This document shows, piece after piece, positions 1-8,252 of a DNA stretch of 33,542 nt. This stretch comes from Candidatus Methylopumilus sp. (GTDB lineage: Bacteria > Pseudomonadota > Gammaproteobacteria > Burkholderiales > Methylophilaceae), in assembly GCA_024640945.1 (NCBI GenBank), contig JAHEEA010000016.1, positions 1 to 33,542 on the forward strand, read 5' to 3'. Both the position numbers and the translations under genes were made by a program. How positions within the stretch are numbered: the stretch's first letter is position 1; every line of letters begins with the position of its first letter. The notes beneath the pieces were generated by a model. That model searched no databases and was not told the origin of the DNA. It saw only the letters and a list, made by a program, of their open reading frames with translations.

Positions 1-221
1 GGACGTTTAATACTTAGAACAAAAGAAGCTAAATCTGCATGACCAACCACATTCTCGTGAGATGGCTCATTCTTCTTACATTCTTCAATGAAATTCACCA
101 TTTTCTTTGGGTCACGGTTATAAACCGCAATGGTGTAGCCATGATCGGCAATATTAAGGGCTAAGTTTTGCCCCATAACAGCAAGGCCAACGAGGCCAAT
201 ATCAGCATTTTTGGTGGTCAT
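1..221 (-). CDS. gnd: 6-phosphogluconate dehydrogenase, 5' part only
   Basis: The reverse strand from 221 encodes 73 residues before the window edge. They begin MTTKNADIGLVGLAVMGQ, an N-terminal Rossmann fold with a GLxxMGxNLALN motif followed by a VYNRDPKK segment, as in NADP-binding 6-phosphogluconate dehydrogenases. The family oxidatively decarboxylates 6-phosphogluconate to ribulose 5-phosphate. In methylotrophs this can serve the dissimilatory ribulose monophosphate cycle, but that role is inference here. The ATG at 219-221 is preceded by a purine-rich AGAGAAG ribosome-binding site. The catalytic domain lies outside the window, so the NAD/NADP subtype cannot be judged. The gene is divergent from the metal-efflux operon. 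Confidence 0.9.
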   Translation of the reverse strand, partial: MTTKNADIGLVGLAVMGQNLALNIADHGYTIAVYNRDPKKMVNFIEECKKNEPSHENVVGHADLASFVLSIKR

Positions 222-274
222 TTTCTTCTCTTTTGGAGTTGTTTAATTATTATTTAATAGCATAAACATTATAA

Positions 275-298
275 ATGTGTTTTCAATGAATAACACAT
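275..298. repeat. Inverted repeat ATGTGTT-N10-AACACAT between gnd and the efflux operon
   Basis: A perfect 7-bp inverted repeat lies in the gap between the divergent gnd and efflux genes. A TATAAT-like -10 for gnd (plus-strand ATTATA, 268-273) is directly beside it. This is the geometry of an operator. The bound regulator is unknown, and in A+T-rich DNA a 7-bp repeat may be chance. Confidence 0.35.
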
Positions 299-346
299 CA
301 CTTACAGAGTCTTTTTATCAAAAAAGTAAGCTATCCTTTGAATGAT

Positions 347-376
347 TTGAATAGCCTTTCATTTTAATGACATAAT
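347..376 (+). promoter_or_regulatory. Candidate sigma-70 promoter of the metal-efflux operon
   Basis: TTGAAT (347-352) and CATAAT (371-376) are separated by 18 bp and match the -35 and -10 consensus at four and five positions. The start site would be near 383, giving a leader of about 35 nt before the proposed CTG start at 418. TTTGAAT is directly repeated at 337-343 and 346-352. No metalloregulator gene is adjacent. Confidence 0.4.
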
Positions 377-417
377 AAGCCTGTATATTTAAGTAACCGA
401 TTAAAAAGAACTTAATC

Positions 418-807
418 CTGAACACAAAACTTCACATTAAAGTTTTCATTTTTTGGCTAGTAGCGCTACAGCTAATCTCGCCCTTTTTGCATGCCCATTT
501 ATTCGGCTTAGGCACTGTTTCTAGCGCTGGAATACACATGCATATCGATGAACTAGAAGCAGCTTCAAGCAACTTTAAAACTGCAACCATTCATAAACAA
601 ACCATTCCTGAGCAAAGTGTGGGAATGATTACAGGCTTTGCTGAAAAATTACAATTTAAGGCGCTTTTGCCTATTTTGCTTTTAATCATTTCACTCGATT
701 TATTTTTAGCCACACGCCGCCGTTTTTACAATCCATCAAAATCACCTTTTATTAAACCGCCGCCGCAAGATTTACATGCGGCTCGCGCCCCACCCTTTTC
801 CAGTTAA
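418..807 (+). CDS. Small exported CzcI-like protein, probable CTG start
   Basis: The first ATG/GTG/TTG in this frame is a TTG at 487, which has no ribosome-binding site and would cut off a hydrophobic segment. The open frame reaches back to a stop at 394. Starting at CTG 418, with AAGAA seven bases upstream, gives 129 residues and restores a typical signal peptide (KVFIFWLVALQLISPFLHA). After it come a His-rich stretch (HAHLF, HMHID), a second hydrophobic segment at about residues 81-96 (the LLPILLLIISLDLFLA region) and a Pro-rich tail ending APPFSS. Small exported His-containing proteins of the CzcI type often precede czcCBA. That position and the His residues are the basis of the call; sequence similarity is not certain. 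Metal sensing or metal handling in the periplasm is inference. Confidence 0.6.
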   Translation: MNTKLHIKVFIFWLVALQLISPFLHAHLFGLGTVSSAGIHMHIDELEAASSNFKTATIHKQTIPEQSVGMITGFAEKLQFKALLPILLLIISLDLFLATRRRFYNPSKSPFIKPPPQDLHAARAPPFSS

Positions 808-877
808 GCGCCCACGCAGCGATGCTGCATTTGTTTTCTACAATCAAGTAGAAAAATTAGCTTTATTTGGAGTTCTA

Positions 878-2131
878 ATGTTAAAAACTATTCATCGCAG
901 TACTTGGATTTACTGCTTATTAAATTGTTTATTGTTATCAACTGCTCACGCAGAAAAAGCATCTCACGAAGATGAAATGTTATTGGCTAATCCACAGCTA
1001 AGCTTGCATTCCGTACTCGAAAAAACAATAACACGCTATCCAGACAGCCAGATGCTAGAAGCGAAGCAATTAGAAATTGAAGCGCGAAGCAAACATGCAA
1101 AAGGACTTTTACCACACGCACCAGCTATTGGACTATTCAGTCAAAATGACAGCATGATGAGTGGCCGAGGTGAAAAAGGATGGGAGGCAGAATTGGAATT
1201 GCCTATCTGGCTACCAGGACAACGTGCAGCAAGGGAAGCTATCGCAAAAGATGCTGCACTTGGATTTACTGATTTACGTGACAATCTTGCATTACAAGTT
1301 GCTGGCTTATTACGCAATGCGTTATGGGATATCAGCATGGCAAACAGTCAAGCTAAGCTCGCAAACAGTCGTTATGAAACAGCGCAAGCATTAGTTAATG
1401 ACGTTGAAAAACGTTTTAAAGCTGGCGATCTCGCAAAGACAGATGTGATGTTGGCGCAAAACGAAGTCTATCAAGCTGAAACTTTTAAATTACGTGCTAA
1501 TGCCGAAGTTAAGCATGCAGAGTTCCGCTATCAATTACTCACTGGTCTTAATCAACTCCCAGCGGAATATTCAGAAAAAGAATCAACAGCAACATTAAAT
1601 GACAGCCACCCTAGCTTACGTGATGCGGCCAAAAAATTATTGCTTGCAGATGATGAACGCAATCTTGTCCGTGCTGAACGTCGTGAAAATCCTTCGATCG
1701 CAATTAATACAAGAAGCCAACGTGGCGCATTTGATAATCAATCTAATGAAAGCGTAGGACTAAGAGTCAGAATTCCATTCGAAACCGAATCGAAGAGCGC
1801 GCCTCTAATTGCAAATGCAGAGATGAATTATGCAAGGAATCAAGTTGAAGCCACTCGCTTACGTTACACCCTTGAAGCAGCCTATCACGAAGCAGAACAT
1901 AATCTGGAAGTGACGCGAGCAGAACTCATCATTACCGAAAAACAACAAGCAAATGCACAAGAGAATTTACGTCTAGCCAAAAAGGCTTTTGCGCTAGGGG
2001 AGAGCGACTTAGTCAATTTGTTACGCGTACAAGCTTCGGCCTATGAAGCCGACCGTGCACTTCAACAACGTCAAATTCAATTGCAATGGGATATCGCTCA
2101 ATACAATCAAGCAGTAGGAGAACTTCCATGA
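878..2131 (+). CDS. czcC: TolC/CzcC-family outer-membrane factor of a metal efflux pump
   Basis: A 417-residue outer-membrane efflux protein, the exit duct of a tripartite RND system. The ATG at 878 has GGAG five bases upstream and is followed directly by a signal peptide ending near AHAEK. The open frame extends to 776, but those residues are not signal-like. The mature part has the two long, repeated Ala/Gln/Glu-rich helical stretches of the OEP family (roughly residues 50-240 and 255-415), with the typical KRFKAGDLAKTDVMLAQ segment repeated later as KKAFALGESDLVNLLR. It overlaps the next gene by ATGA, so translation is probably coupled. Metal specificity cannot be read from this subunit; the symbol is by family. 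Confidence 0.88.
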   Translation: MLKTIHRSTWIYCLLNCLLLSTAHAEKASHEDEMLLANPQLSLHSVLEKTITRYPDSQMLEAKQLEIEARSKHAKGLLPHAPAIGLFSQNDSMMSGRGEKGWEAELELPIWLPGQRAAREAIAKDAALGFTDLRDNLALQVAGLLRNALWDISMANSQAKLANSRYETAQALVNDVEKRFKAGDLAKTDVMLAQNEVYQAETFKLRANAEVKHAEFRYQLLTGLNQLPAEYSEKESTATLNDSHPSLRDAAKKLLLADDERNLVRAERRENPSIAINTRSQRGAFDNQSNESVGLRVRIPFETESKSAPLIANAEMNYARNQVEATRLRYTLEAAYHEAEHNLEVTRAELIITEKQQANAQENLRLAKKAFALGESDLVNLLRVQASAYEADRALQQRQIQLQWDIAQYNQAVGELP

Positions 2132-3309
2132 GCATCATCAATACAATTCAAAATACAAAAGTAAATTTCATGAAACATAAAAAAACATTCATCGCACAAT
2201 TAGTTTTAATGGCTGTAATCAGCAGTCATTCTTACTCAGCAAATTCAGCGCAAACAGCTAAGCTGATTAAAATAACACCGGCACAAATCAAAACACTTGC
2301 TATTCAAACAACTCAAATTCAATCAGCGAATAACATGACGAGCCAACGCTTACCTGGTGAAATTGTGATTCCTGTTGAACAGTCTCGTATTATTAGTGCA
2401 CCTCAGCCAGGCTTGATTGATCATGTTTTAGTTGCGAGTGGTCAGATGGTCAGAAAAGGACAAGTACTAGCACATTTAAGTAGTCCCGAATTAGTCGCCC
2501 TACAGCGTGAACATTTACAGGCATTATCTCAACAACGCCTCTCACAAAATTCATTTAATAGAGACAGTGAATTATACAAAGACGGCATTATTGCTGAACG
2601 CCGTTACCTCAGCTCAGAAAGCAACCACAGCGAGATTAATGCCTTATTAGCTGAGCGTCGGCAAGCATTAAAGTTATCTGGCATGAGTTCGCAAAGTATC
2701 CAACAATTAGAATCTAGTGGACGTTATAGCAACGGCATGGATTTAATCGCGCCCATCGATGGAATGGTATTAGAGCAAATGGTAACAGCAGGGCAACGTG
2801 TGGATGGCTTCGTTCCAATTTACCGCATAGGAAAACTTAATCCACTTTGGCTAGAGATTCACGCACCAGCACAAATCTTAAGTACAGTCAGGCTAGGCAT
2901 GCAGGTCAAAATTGCACAGTCTTCCGCATCGGGAAAAGTGATTGCAATTGTGCCTAATATTAACAAGCTAGATCAAACGGCTTTAATTCGCGTGTTAATT
3001 AACAATAAGGATGCTTCGCTCGCTCCAGGTCAATTAGTAGAAGCTGAAATTACTGAAGCTCTTAACAAAAAAACAAATGGATTTAGCATTCCTAAAAGTG
3101 CAATTATTCAAATGAACGAGACAAAAGTCGCTAACCAAACTTATGTTTTTGTTCAAGTCAAAGAAGGGTTCGAAGCACGCAATATTAAAGTACTTGGAAA
3201 CAACGGTACTCAAGCATTAGTAGAAGGTGATTTCACAGGTGATGAATATATTGTGACTAATGGCACATCAATGCTCAAAGCTAAAATGCAAGGCATAGGA
3301 GACGAATAA
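2128..3309 (+). CDS. czcB: Periplasmic adaptor (membrane-fusion) subunit of the metal efflux RND pump
   Basis: A 393-residue HlyD/CzcB-family adaptor that links the inner-membrane pump to the outer-membrane channel. The ATG at 2128 overlaps the upstream stop as ATGA and has TAGGAG seven bases before it. An alternative ATG at 2170 would place the signal peptide (MKHKKTFIAQLVLMAV) right at the N-terminus. The biotinyl-lipoyl half-motifs are visible as SAPQPGLIDHVLVASGQMVRKGQVLAHL and, after an alpha-hairpin, DLIAPIDGMVLEQMVTAGQRV. Beta-barrel and membrane-proximal domains follow. There is no His-rich metal-binding N-terminal extension of the kind found in some CzcB proteins. The stop overlaps the next start (TAATG). 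Confidence 0.88.
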   Translation: MSIINTIQNTKVNFMKHKKTFIAQLVLMAVISSHSYSANSAQTAKLIKITPAQIKTLAIQTTQIQSANNMTSQRLPGEIVIPVEQSRIISAPQPGLIDHVLVASGQMVRKGQVLAHLSSPELVALQREHLQALSQQRLSQNSFNRDSELYKDGIIAERRYLSSESNHSEINALLAERRQALKLSGMSSQSIQQLESSGRYSNGMDLIAPIDGMVLEQMVTAGQRVDGFVPIYRIGKLNPLWLEIHAPAQILSTVRLGMQVKIAQSSASGKVIAIVPNINKLDQTALIRVLINNKDASLAPGQLVEAEITEALNKKTNGFSIPKSAIIQMNETKVANQTYVFVQVKEGFEARNIKVLGNNGTQALVEGDFTGDEYIVTNGTSMLKAKMQGIGDE

Positions 3310-6300
3310 TGCTTAACGCTTTAATTCAAGCCTCTATGCGAGGCAGGCTACTCATTATGTTGCTAGTCGTAGCACTAATAGGTGGTGGTATTTATGCTAT
3401 GCAAAATTTACCTATTGATGCCTTCCCTGATGTTTCTAGCACCCAAGTAAAAATTATTATCAAATCTCCAGGCCTGACACCCGAGGAAATGGAGGCAAGA
3501 ATTACCGCTCCTGTTGAAATTGAAATGCTGGGCTTACCAAAACAAACCATGCTTCGTGCAGTTGCAAAATATGGCTTAACTGATATCACTATCGACTTTG
3601 CTGACGGCACAGACATTTACTGGGCACGACAACAAGTCACCGAACGATTAAATAACGTGTGGGGAAATTTACCTAGCGACATCTCTGGCGGCATTGCACC
3701 AATGACTACGCCACTCGGAGAGATGTTTATGTTCACGATTGAAGGTGGCAATTTATCTCTAGAGGAACGTCGCAGCTTATTAGATTGGGTCATTCGACCT
3801 CAACTTCGCAGTGTCCCTGGTGTAGCCGATGTTAACTCCTTAGGCGGATTGGTCCGTAGTTTTGAAATAGTGCCCAATCTTGCACTTATGAACGCAAGAG
3901 GAATCAGCTTAGAAAACTTACAGCAAGCACTAGAACGCAATAATCGTAATGATGGTGCAGGCAGATTAAATGAAGGTGAAGAATCACTCATTGTTCGGGC
4001 TGAGGGGCGCTTCAACACATTAGATGATGTCCGTAACACAGTCATTCGCACACAAGGCGGCATGCCTATTCGAATCAGCGATGTCGCAAATGTTAAAATT
4101 GGCGCGCTTACTCGCTATGGTGCAGTTAGTCATAATGGCAAAGGTGAGGCTGTTGAAGGTTTAGTACTGGGGCTACGTGGTGCGAACGCCCGTCAAGTCG
4201 TCGAAGGCGTAAGAACACGTTTGTCAGAAATTCAAAACACCTTACCCAAAGGCGTAACAACCCAAGTATTCTACGATCGCGGAAGCCTTGTAGATCGTGC
4301 GATTCATGGCGTTTCTAAAGCTTTGTTAGAAGCGATTGTGCTAGTCATTATTTTACTCATCTTATTCTTAGGTAATTTACGCGCCGCACTCACTGTAGCA
4401 CTCGCACTACCTCTTGCTGCTTTAGTGACATTCATCTTGATGAGAGGTTTTGATTTATCCGCTAACTTAATGAGTTTAGGTGGACTCTCTATTGCGATTG
4501 GGATGTTGGTAGATGCCGCTGTTGTAGTTGTGGAAAATATTGCAGCCCATTTGGCTGTGCATGATGATAAAAAAGATCGCCTAACAACAATCATACTCGC
4601 AGTAAAAGAAGTTGCTGTCCCAGTGACTTCAGGCATTTTAATTATTATCACAGTCTTCCTACCTTTACTTACGCTACAAGGTTTAGAAGGTAAATTGTTT
4701 AGCCCTGTTGCGCTCACTATTGTATTTGCACTTGCGGGATCACTCATCCTTTCACTCACCGCGATCCCTGTACTGGCTTCGTTTATTTTAGGCGAGGTTA
4801 GTCATGAGGAACCCTGGTTAGTTCGTAAAGCGCTTAAGGTTTATGAACCAGCATTAAACTGGGCACTAAACAACTCCAGAAAGGTTGTACTTAGCGCTCT
4901 GGTTGGCTTACTTGCCACCGTCGTTATTTATACGCAAATCGGCAAGATTTTCATGCCAACGATGGATGAAGGCGACATTATTATTGGTACAGAAAAATTG
5001 CCATCCATTAATCTCAATCAAAGTTTAATCATGGATGGCAACTTACAGCGCGCAATTTTGAGTCGGGTTCCAGAGGTCAAGCAGGTGGTGTCTCGTGTAG
5101 GCTCTGATGAATTAGGTTTGGATCCAATGGGCTTAAATCAGACTGATCAATTTTTAATTTTGAACCCACGCGAAACTTGGCGCTCTCCTGATAAGAACGT
5201 ATTAATTGATCAGCTTAGAAAAGTTATGCAGGATCTACCAGGCATGGCTTATAGCTTTACACAGCCAATCGATATGCGTGTAAATGAAATGATATTAGGG
5301 GTACGTGGGGATTTAGCGATTAAGATTTTTGGCCCTGATTTAAATACACTAAACCAGCATGCTCAAAACATTAAACATGTTTTAGAAAGTATTAAAGGCA
5401 GTCAAGATGCGTACACACCACAAAATAGCGGCGTGCAATATTTGCGCATTGAAATCGACAGGATGGCAGCTGGTCGCTTGGGTTTCGATGTTACGCAAAT
5501 TGAAGATATTTTACGTGCCAATGTCGAAGGTAAAACTTTAGGTGTCGTTCAAGAAGGACAACGACGGACGCCTTTATTGTTAAGAGGCGAAGAGTCATTA
5601 CGCTTCTCACCAACCGAGTTTTCTAACATGCGTCTCACTCTACCAAGTGGTGTAAGTGTGCCACTTACTACAATTGCAAAACTAGTGCGAACCGACGGTC
5701 CAGTTAAAATCGACAGGGAACGTGGCAACCGAATGGTTGTAGTCACAGTCAACGTTCGTGATCGGGATTTGGTAAGTTTTGTAGAAGAAGCAAAAAAACG
5801 TGTAGGCTCAGAAGTAAAACTAGGTGAAGGATACCATTTACTTTGGGGTGGGCAATTTGAAAATCAGCAACGCGCTGCACAACGTTTAGCGATTGTGGTG
5901 CCAATCGCGTTACTGCTTATTTTCTTACTGCTCTATACGACATTCAATTCAATCAAACAAGCTTGTCTTATTCTCGCCAATATTCCATTTGCAATGATAG
6001 GCGGTGTATTTGCTCTATGGATATCAGGTGAATATTTATCCGTACCAGCCTCCGTTGGTTTTATTGCACTATTAGGAATAGCAGTCTTAAATGGGGTAGT
6101 AATGGTCAGCTACTTTAATCAACTTGCCGCTACAGGAATGCCTATCGCTCAAGTGGTGGTTGAAGGTGCGAAGCGAAGATTAAGACCTGTCTTAATGACT
6201 GCTAGCATCGCCGCTTTTGGTTTAGTGCCTTTACTATTTGCGACTGGGCCAGGCTCTGAAATTCAACGCCCATTGGCCATTGTCGTCATCGGTGGATTAG

Positions 6301-6368
6301 TAAGCGCAACACTTCTCACCTTAATTTTGCTGCCTATGCTTTATCGCAAATTCGCAACATCAAATTGA
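3309..6368 (+). CDS. czcA: Heavy-metal efflux RND transporter (CzcA/CusA family)
   Basis: A 1019-residue inner-membrane proton/metal antiporter of the HME-RND family. TM1 is near residues 12-30, then a first periplasmic loop, TM2-6 at about 335-500, a second large loop, and TM8-12 at about 870-1015. TM4 reads AIGMLVDAAVVVVEN: Asp402 and Glu409 are the expected charged residues, but Ala396 stands where CzcA of Cupriavidus has the DFG aspartate. In this it resembles CusA-type pumps, while the rest (for example PIDMRVNEMILGVRGD) is closer to CzcA. Substrate (Co/Zn/Cd, Cu/Ag or other) therefore stays open. Translationally coupled to the adaptor gene. The symbol is a family-level label. Confidence 0.9.
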   Translation: MLNALIQASMRGRLLIMLLVVALIGGGIYAMQNLPIDAFPDVSSTQVKIIIKSPGLTPEEMEARITAPVEIEMLGLPKQTMLRAVAKYGLTDITIDFADGTDIYWARQQVTERLNNVWGNLPSDISGGIAPMTTPLGEMFMFTIEGGNLSLEERRSLLDWVIRPQLRSVPGVADVNSLGGLVRSFEIVPNLALMNARGISLENLQQALERNNRNDGAGRLNEGEESLIVRAEGRFNTLDDVRNTVIRTQGGMPIRISDVANVKIGALTRYGAVSHNGKGEAVEGLVLGLRGANARQVVEGVRTRLSEIQNTLPKGVTTQVFYDRGSLVDRAIHGVSKALLEAIVLVIILLILFLGNLRAALTVALALPLAALVTFILMRGFDLSANLMSLGGLSIAIGMLVDAAVVVVENIAAHLAVHDDKKDRLTTIILAVKEVAVPVTSGILIIITVFLPLLTLQGLEGKLFSPVALTIVFALAGSLILSLTAIPVLASFILGEVSHEEPWLVRKALKVYEPALNWALNNSRKVVLSALVGLLATVVIYTQIGKIFMPTMDEGDIIIGTEKLPSINLNQSLIMDGNLQRAILSRVPEVKQVVSRVGSDELGLDPMGLNQTDQFLILNPRETWRSPDKNVLIDQLRKVMQDLPGMAYSFTQPIDMRVNEMILGVRGDLAIKIFGPDLNTLNQHAQNIKHVLESIKGSQDAYTPQNSGVQYLRIEIDRMAAGRLGFDVTQIEDILRANVEGKTLGVVQEGQRRTPLLLRGEESLRFSPTEFSNMRLTLPSGVSVPLTTIAKLVRTDGPVKIDRERGNRMVVVTVNVRDRDLVSFVEEAKKRVGSEVKLGEGYHLLWGGQFENQQRAAQRLAIVVPIALLLIFLLLYTTFNSIKQACLILANIPFAMIGGVFALWISGEYLSVPASVGFIALLGIAVLNGVVMVSYFNQLAATGMPIAQVVVEGAKRRLRPVLMTASIAAFGLVPLLFATGPGSEIQRPLAIVVIGGLVSATLLTLILLPMLYRKFATSN

Positions 6369-6423
6369 TAAACAATGGCACTATTCAAAAATACATTCAA
6401 ACAAGAAAGCGTTCAAAGGCAAT

Positions 6424-7419
6424 ATGGACAAAATAAAACTCAGTAGTTATTTAGTGATTGCGGCATTATTGTTTTTAGTACTCACTATGCACCTTGCTCC
6501 TGCTGCACTGATTGGCTTATTGCTTTATCTTTTATGCAAACGTCTAGGTGATTGGTTTGGTCGGTATATGCCTGAAATGAGCGCCAGACTCATTTCGGTC
6601 CTTCTTATTGTGACAACAATCACCGCCAGCATCACGGCAATAAGCATCATCATTAGCAATCTAATTGGTCATGGACAGAGCCTTTCTGGACTTGCGAACA
6701 TGCTCACAACAACAATCAATGATTTAAAAAATGATATTCCGCCTGCCTTATTAAATTACGTACCTGAACACTGGCTTAACTTTGATGCGCCTTCAATATT
6801 AACCATCATTAAAGAACATACAGATGAAATCAGTATCGTAGGCTCACAAGGCTTACATACTATCGCTCAGATACTGATAGTTATAGCCATTGCGCTATTA
6901 CTAACACTCCACCGTTTTGAATCAATCAAACGCAATAAGCCTTTTGCTGCTGAAATGCGTCAACGCTTAATGCTATTTGGTAAAGCATTTGAAAATATCG
7001 TGTTTGCACAAATAAAAATCTCAGCAATTAATACCTTGCTTACTGGCTTGTTTTTACTGGTCCTGCTGCCTTACTTTGACATTCACTTACCCTACAATAA
7101 AACCATCGTAATACTTACCTTTTTCACAGGACTTATTCCGGTGGTAGGCAATTTAATTTCCAACACATTAATTACCGTCATTAGCATCAGTATTTCATTT
7201 AAAGTTGCAATTGCTGCACTCGCTTTTTTAATACTCATACATAAACTTGAATATTTTATTAATGCCAAAATTATTGGCACACGAATTAATGCTTCTGCTT
7301 GGGAGCTGCTATTAGCGCTATTTGTCATGGAGGCATGTTTTGGCATCACAGGCATTCTTCTTGCTCCTATTATTTATGCCTACGTAAAATCAGAGCTTAC
7401 CCAAGCTAAATTAATTTAA
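6424..7419 (+). CDS. AI-2E family (PerM-like) permease
   Basis: A 331-residue polytopic protein of the AI-2E/PerM family (formerly UPF0118). Two TM segments lie at the N-terminus (about 8-40), one near 60-85, then a soluble stretch (about 85-140), and four or five more TM segments with the family pattern TGLIPVVGNLISN near 235-250 and a C-terminal LLAPIIYAYVK. Members include exporters of autoinducer-2 and Na+/H+ antiporters; the substrate here is unknown. The ATG at 6424 has AAAGG four bases upstream. It lies 55 bp after the pump gene and 8 bp before the DUF455 gene, so it could be the tail of the efflux operon or the head of the next one. Confidence 0.85.
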   Translation: MDKIKLSSYLVIAALLFLVLTMHLAPAALIGLLLYLLCKRLGDWFGRYMPEMSARLISVLLIVTTITASITAISIIISNLIGHGQSLSGLANMLTTTINDLKNDIPPALLNYVPEHWLNFDAPSILTIIKEHTDEISIVGSQGLHTIAQILIVIAIALLLTLHRFESIKRNKPFAAEMRQRLMLFGKAFENIVFAQIKISAINTLLTGLFLLVLLPYFDIHLPYNKTIVILTFFTGLIPVVGNLISNTLITVISISISFKVAIAALAFLILIHKLEYFINAKIIGTRINASAWELLLALFVMEACFGITGILLAPIIYAYVKSELTQAKLI

Positions 7420-7427
7420 GTCGCCAC

Positions 7428-8240
7428 ATGTCCGAACTTCGTTACCAAAGCCTACTTTGCTTATTGTTAAACGACCCTACTCTTAAAGTAGCATCTGTCA
7501 CGACGCTTTTAAAACACTTAGAAAGTGGCGAATGTTTTATTGATTGCAGCCAAAATTTATTAGCACTTAATTTAGATTTAAGTAGCATTCCAGGCCGTCC
7601 AGAAAAACCAGAATTAGTGTCGCCCAAGCATGTAAAAAGACGTGCAATGAATACGCCAGAAGGACGAGCCGCACTGATTCATGCTTTAGCGCATATCGAA
7701 TTTAATGCCATCAATTTAGCCCTCGATGCAATATGGCGCTTTCCAAATATGCCAGAACAGTATTACGCAGACTGGTTAAAAGTAGCCGCTGAAGAGGCTT
7801 ATCATTTTTCATTGCTTAATCAGCACCTGATTGAAAAAGGATTTAGCTATGGTGCTTTTAATGCACACGATAGCTTATGGGAAATGGCAACTAGAACTAC
7901 GGAAGATGTGCTGGCTAGAATCGCTTTAGTTCCTCGCACCATGGAAGCTCGAGGACTCGATGCATCTCCTTCTTTAAGAGCAAAATTTGCGCAAATCGGT
8001 GATGCCGATGTTGCCAGAACTTTAGACATTATTTTGCGTGATGAAATTGGTCATGTTGCAATCGGCAATCATTGGTTTAACTTTTTGTGTGACTTACGTG
8101 GCCTGGAAGCCATTAGCACTTACGAACAACTTGCAAAGCAATATGAAGCGCCAACGCCTCGTAAGCCTTTAAACCACCCTGCACGACTATCAGCTGGCTT
8201 TACAGAAGCTGAACTTGCGTGGCTAGAGAATCAACCTTAA
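7428..8240 (+). CDS. DUF455 ferritin-like protein
   Basis: A 270-residue protein of the DUF455 family (COG2833), predicted to be a ferritin-like four-helix diiron protein. Candidate metal ligands are Glu91 in AHIEFNAI, the E122-E-x-x-H126 of EEAYH, and D205-E-x-x-H209 of DEIGH. This is the spaced E…ExxH…ExxH pattern of diiron carboxylate proteins. No substrate or reaction is established for the family. The ATG at 7428 lacks a clear Shine-Dalgarno sequence and may be coupled to the permease gene 8 bp upstream. Its stop is followed in the same frame, 12 bases later, by the helicase start. Confidence 0.88.
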   Translation: MSELRYQSLLCLLLNDPTLKVASVTTLLKHLESGECFIDCSQNLLALNLDLSSIPGRPEKPELVSPKHVKRRAMNTPEGRAALIHALAHIEFNAINLALDAIWRFPNMPEQYYADWLKVAAEEAYHFSLLNQHLIEKGFSYGAFNAHDSLWEMATRTTEDVLARIALVPRTMEARGLDASPSLRAKFAQIGDADVARTLDIILRDEIGHVAIGNHWFNFLCDLRGLEAISTYEQLAKQYEAPTPRKPLNHPARLSAGFTEAELAWLENQP

Positions 8241-8252
8241 GCCCTTGTCATC

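Noticed and set aside
776-877. Longer N-terminus for CzcC
   Set aside because: The extra residues hide the signal peptide, and the ATG at 878 has a good GGAG site.
4304-4759. 151-codon open frame on the minus strand inside czcA
   Set aside because: Lies wholly within conserved RND transmembrane coding sequence; its Ser/Thr/Ala-rich product has no domain or ribosome-binding site.
6375-6443. 23-codon open frame between czcA and the AI-2E permease
   Set aside because: No ribosome-binding site and overlaps the permease start; nothing supports coding.
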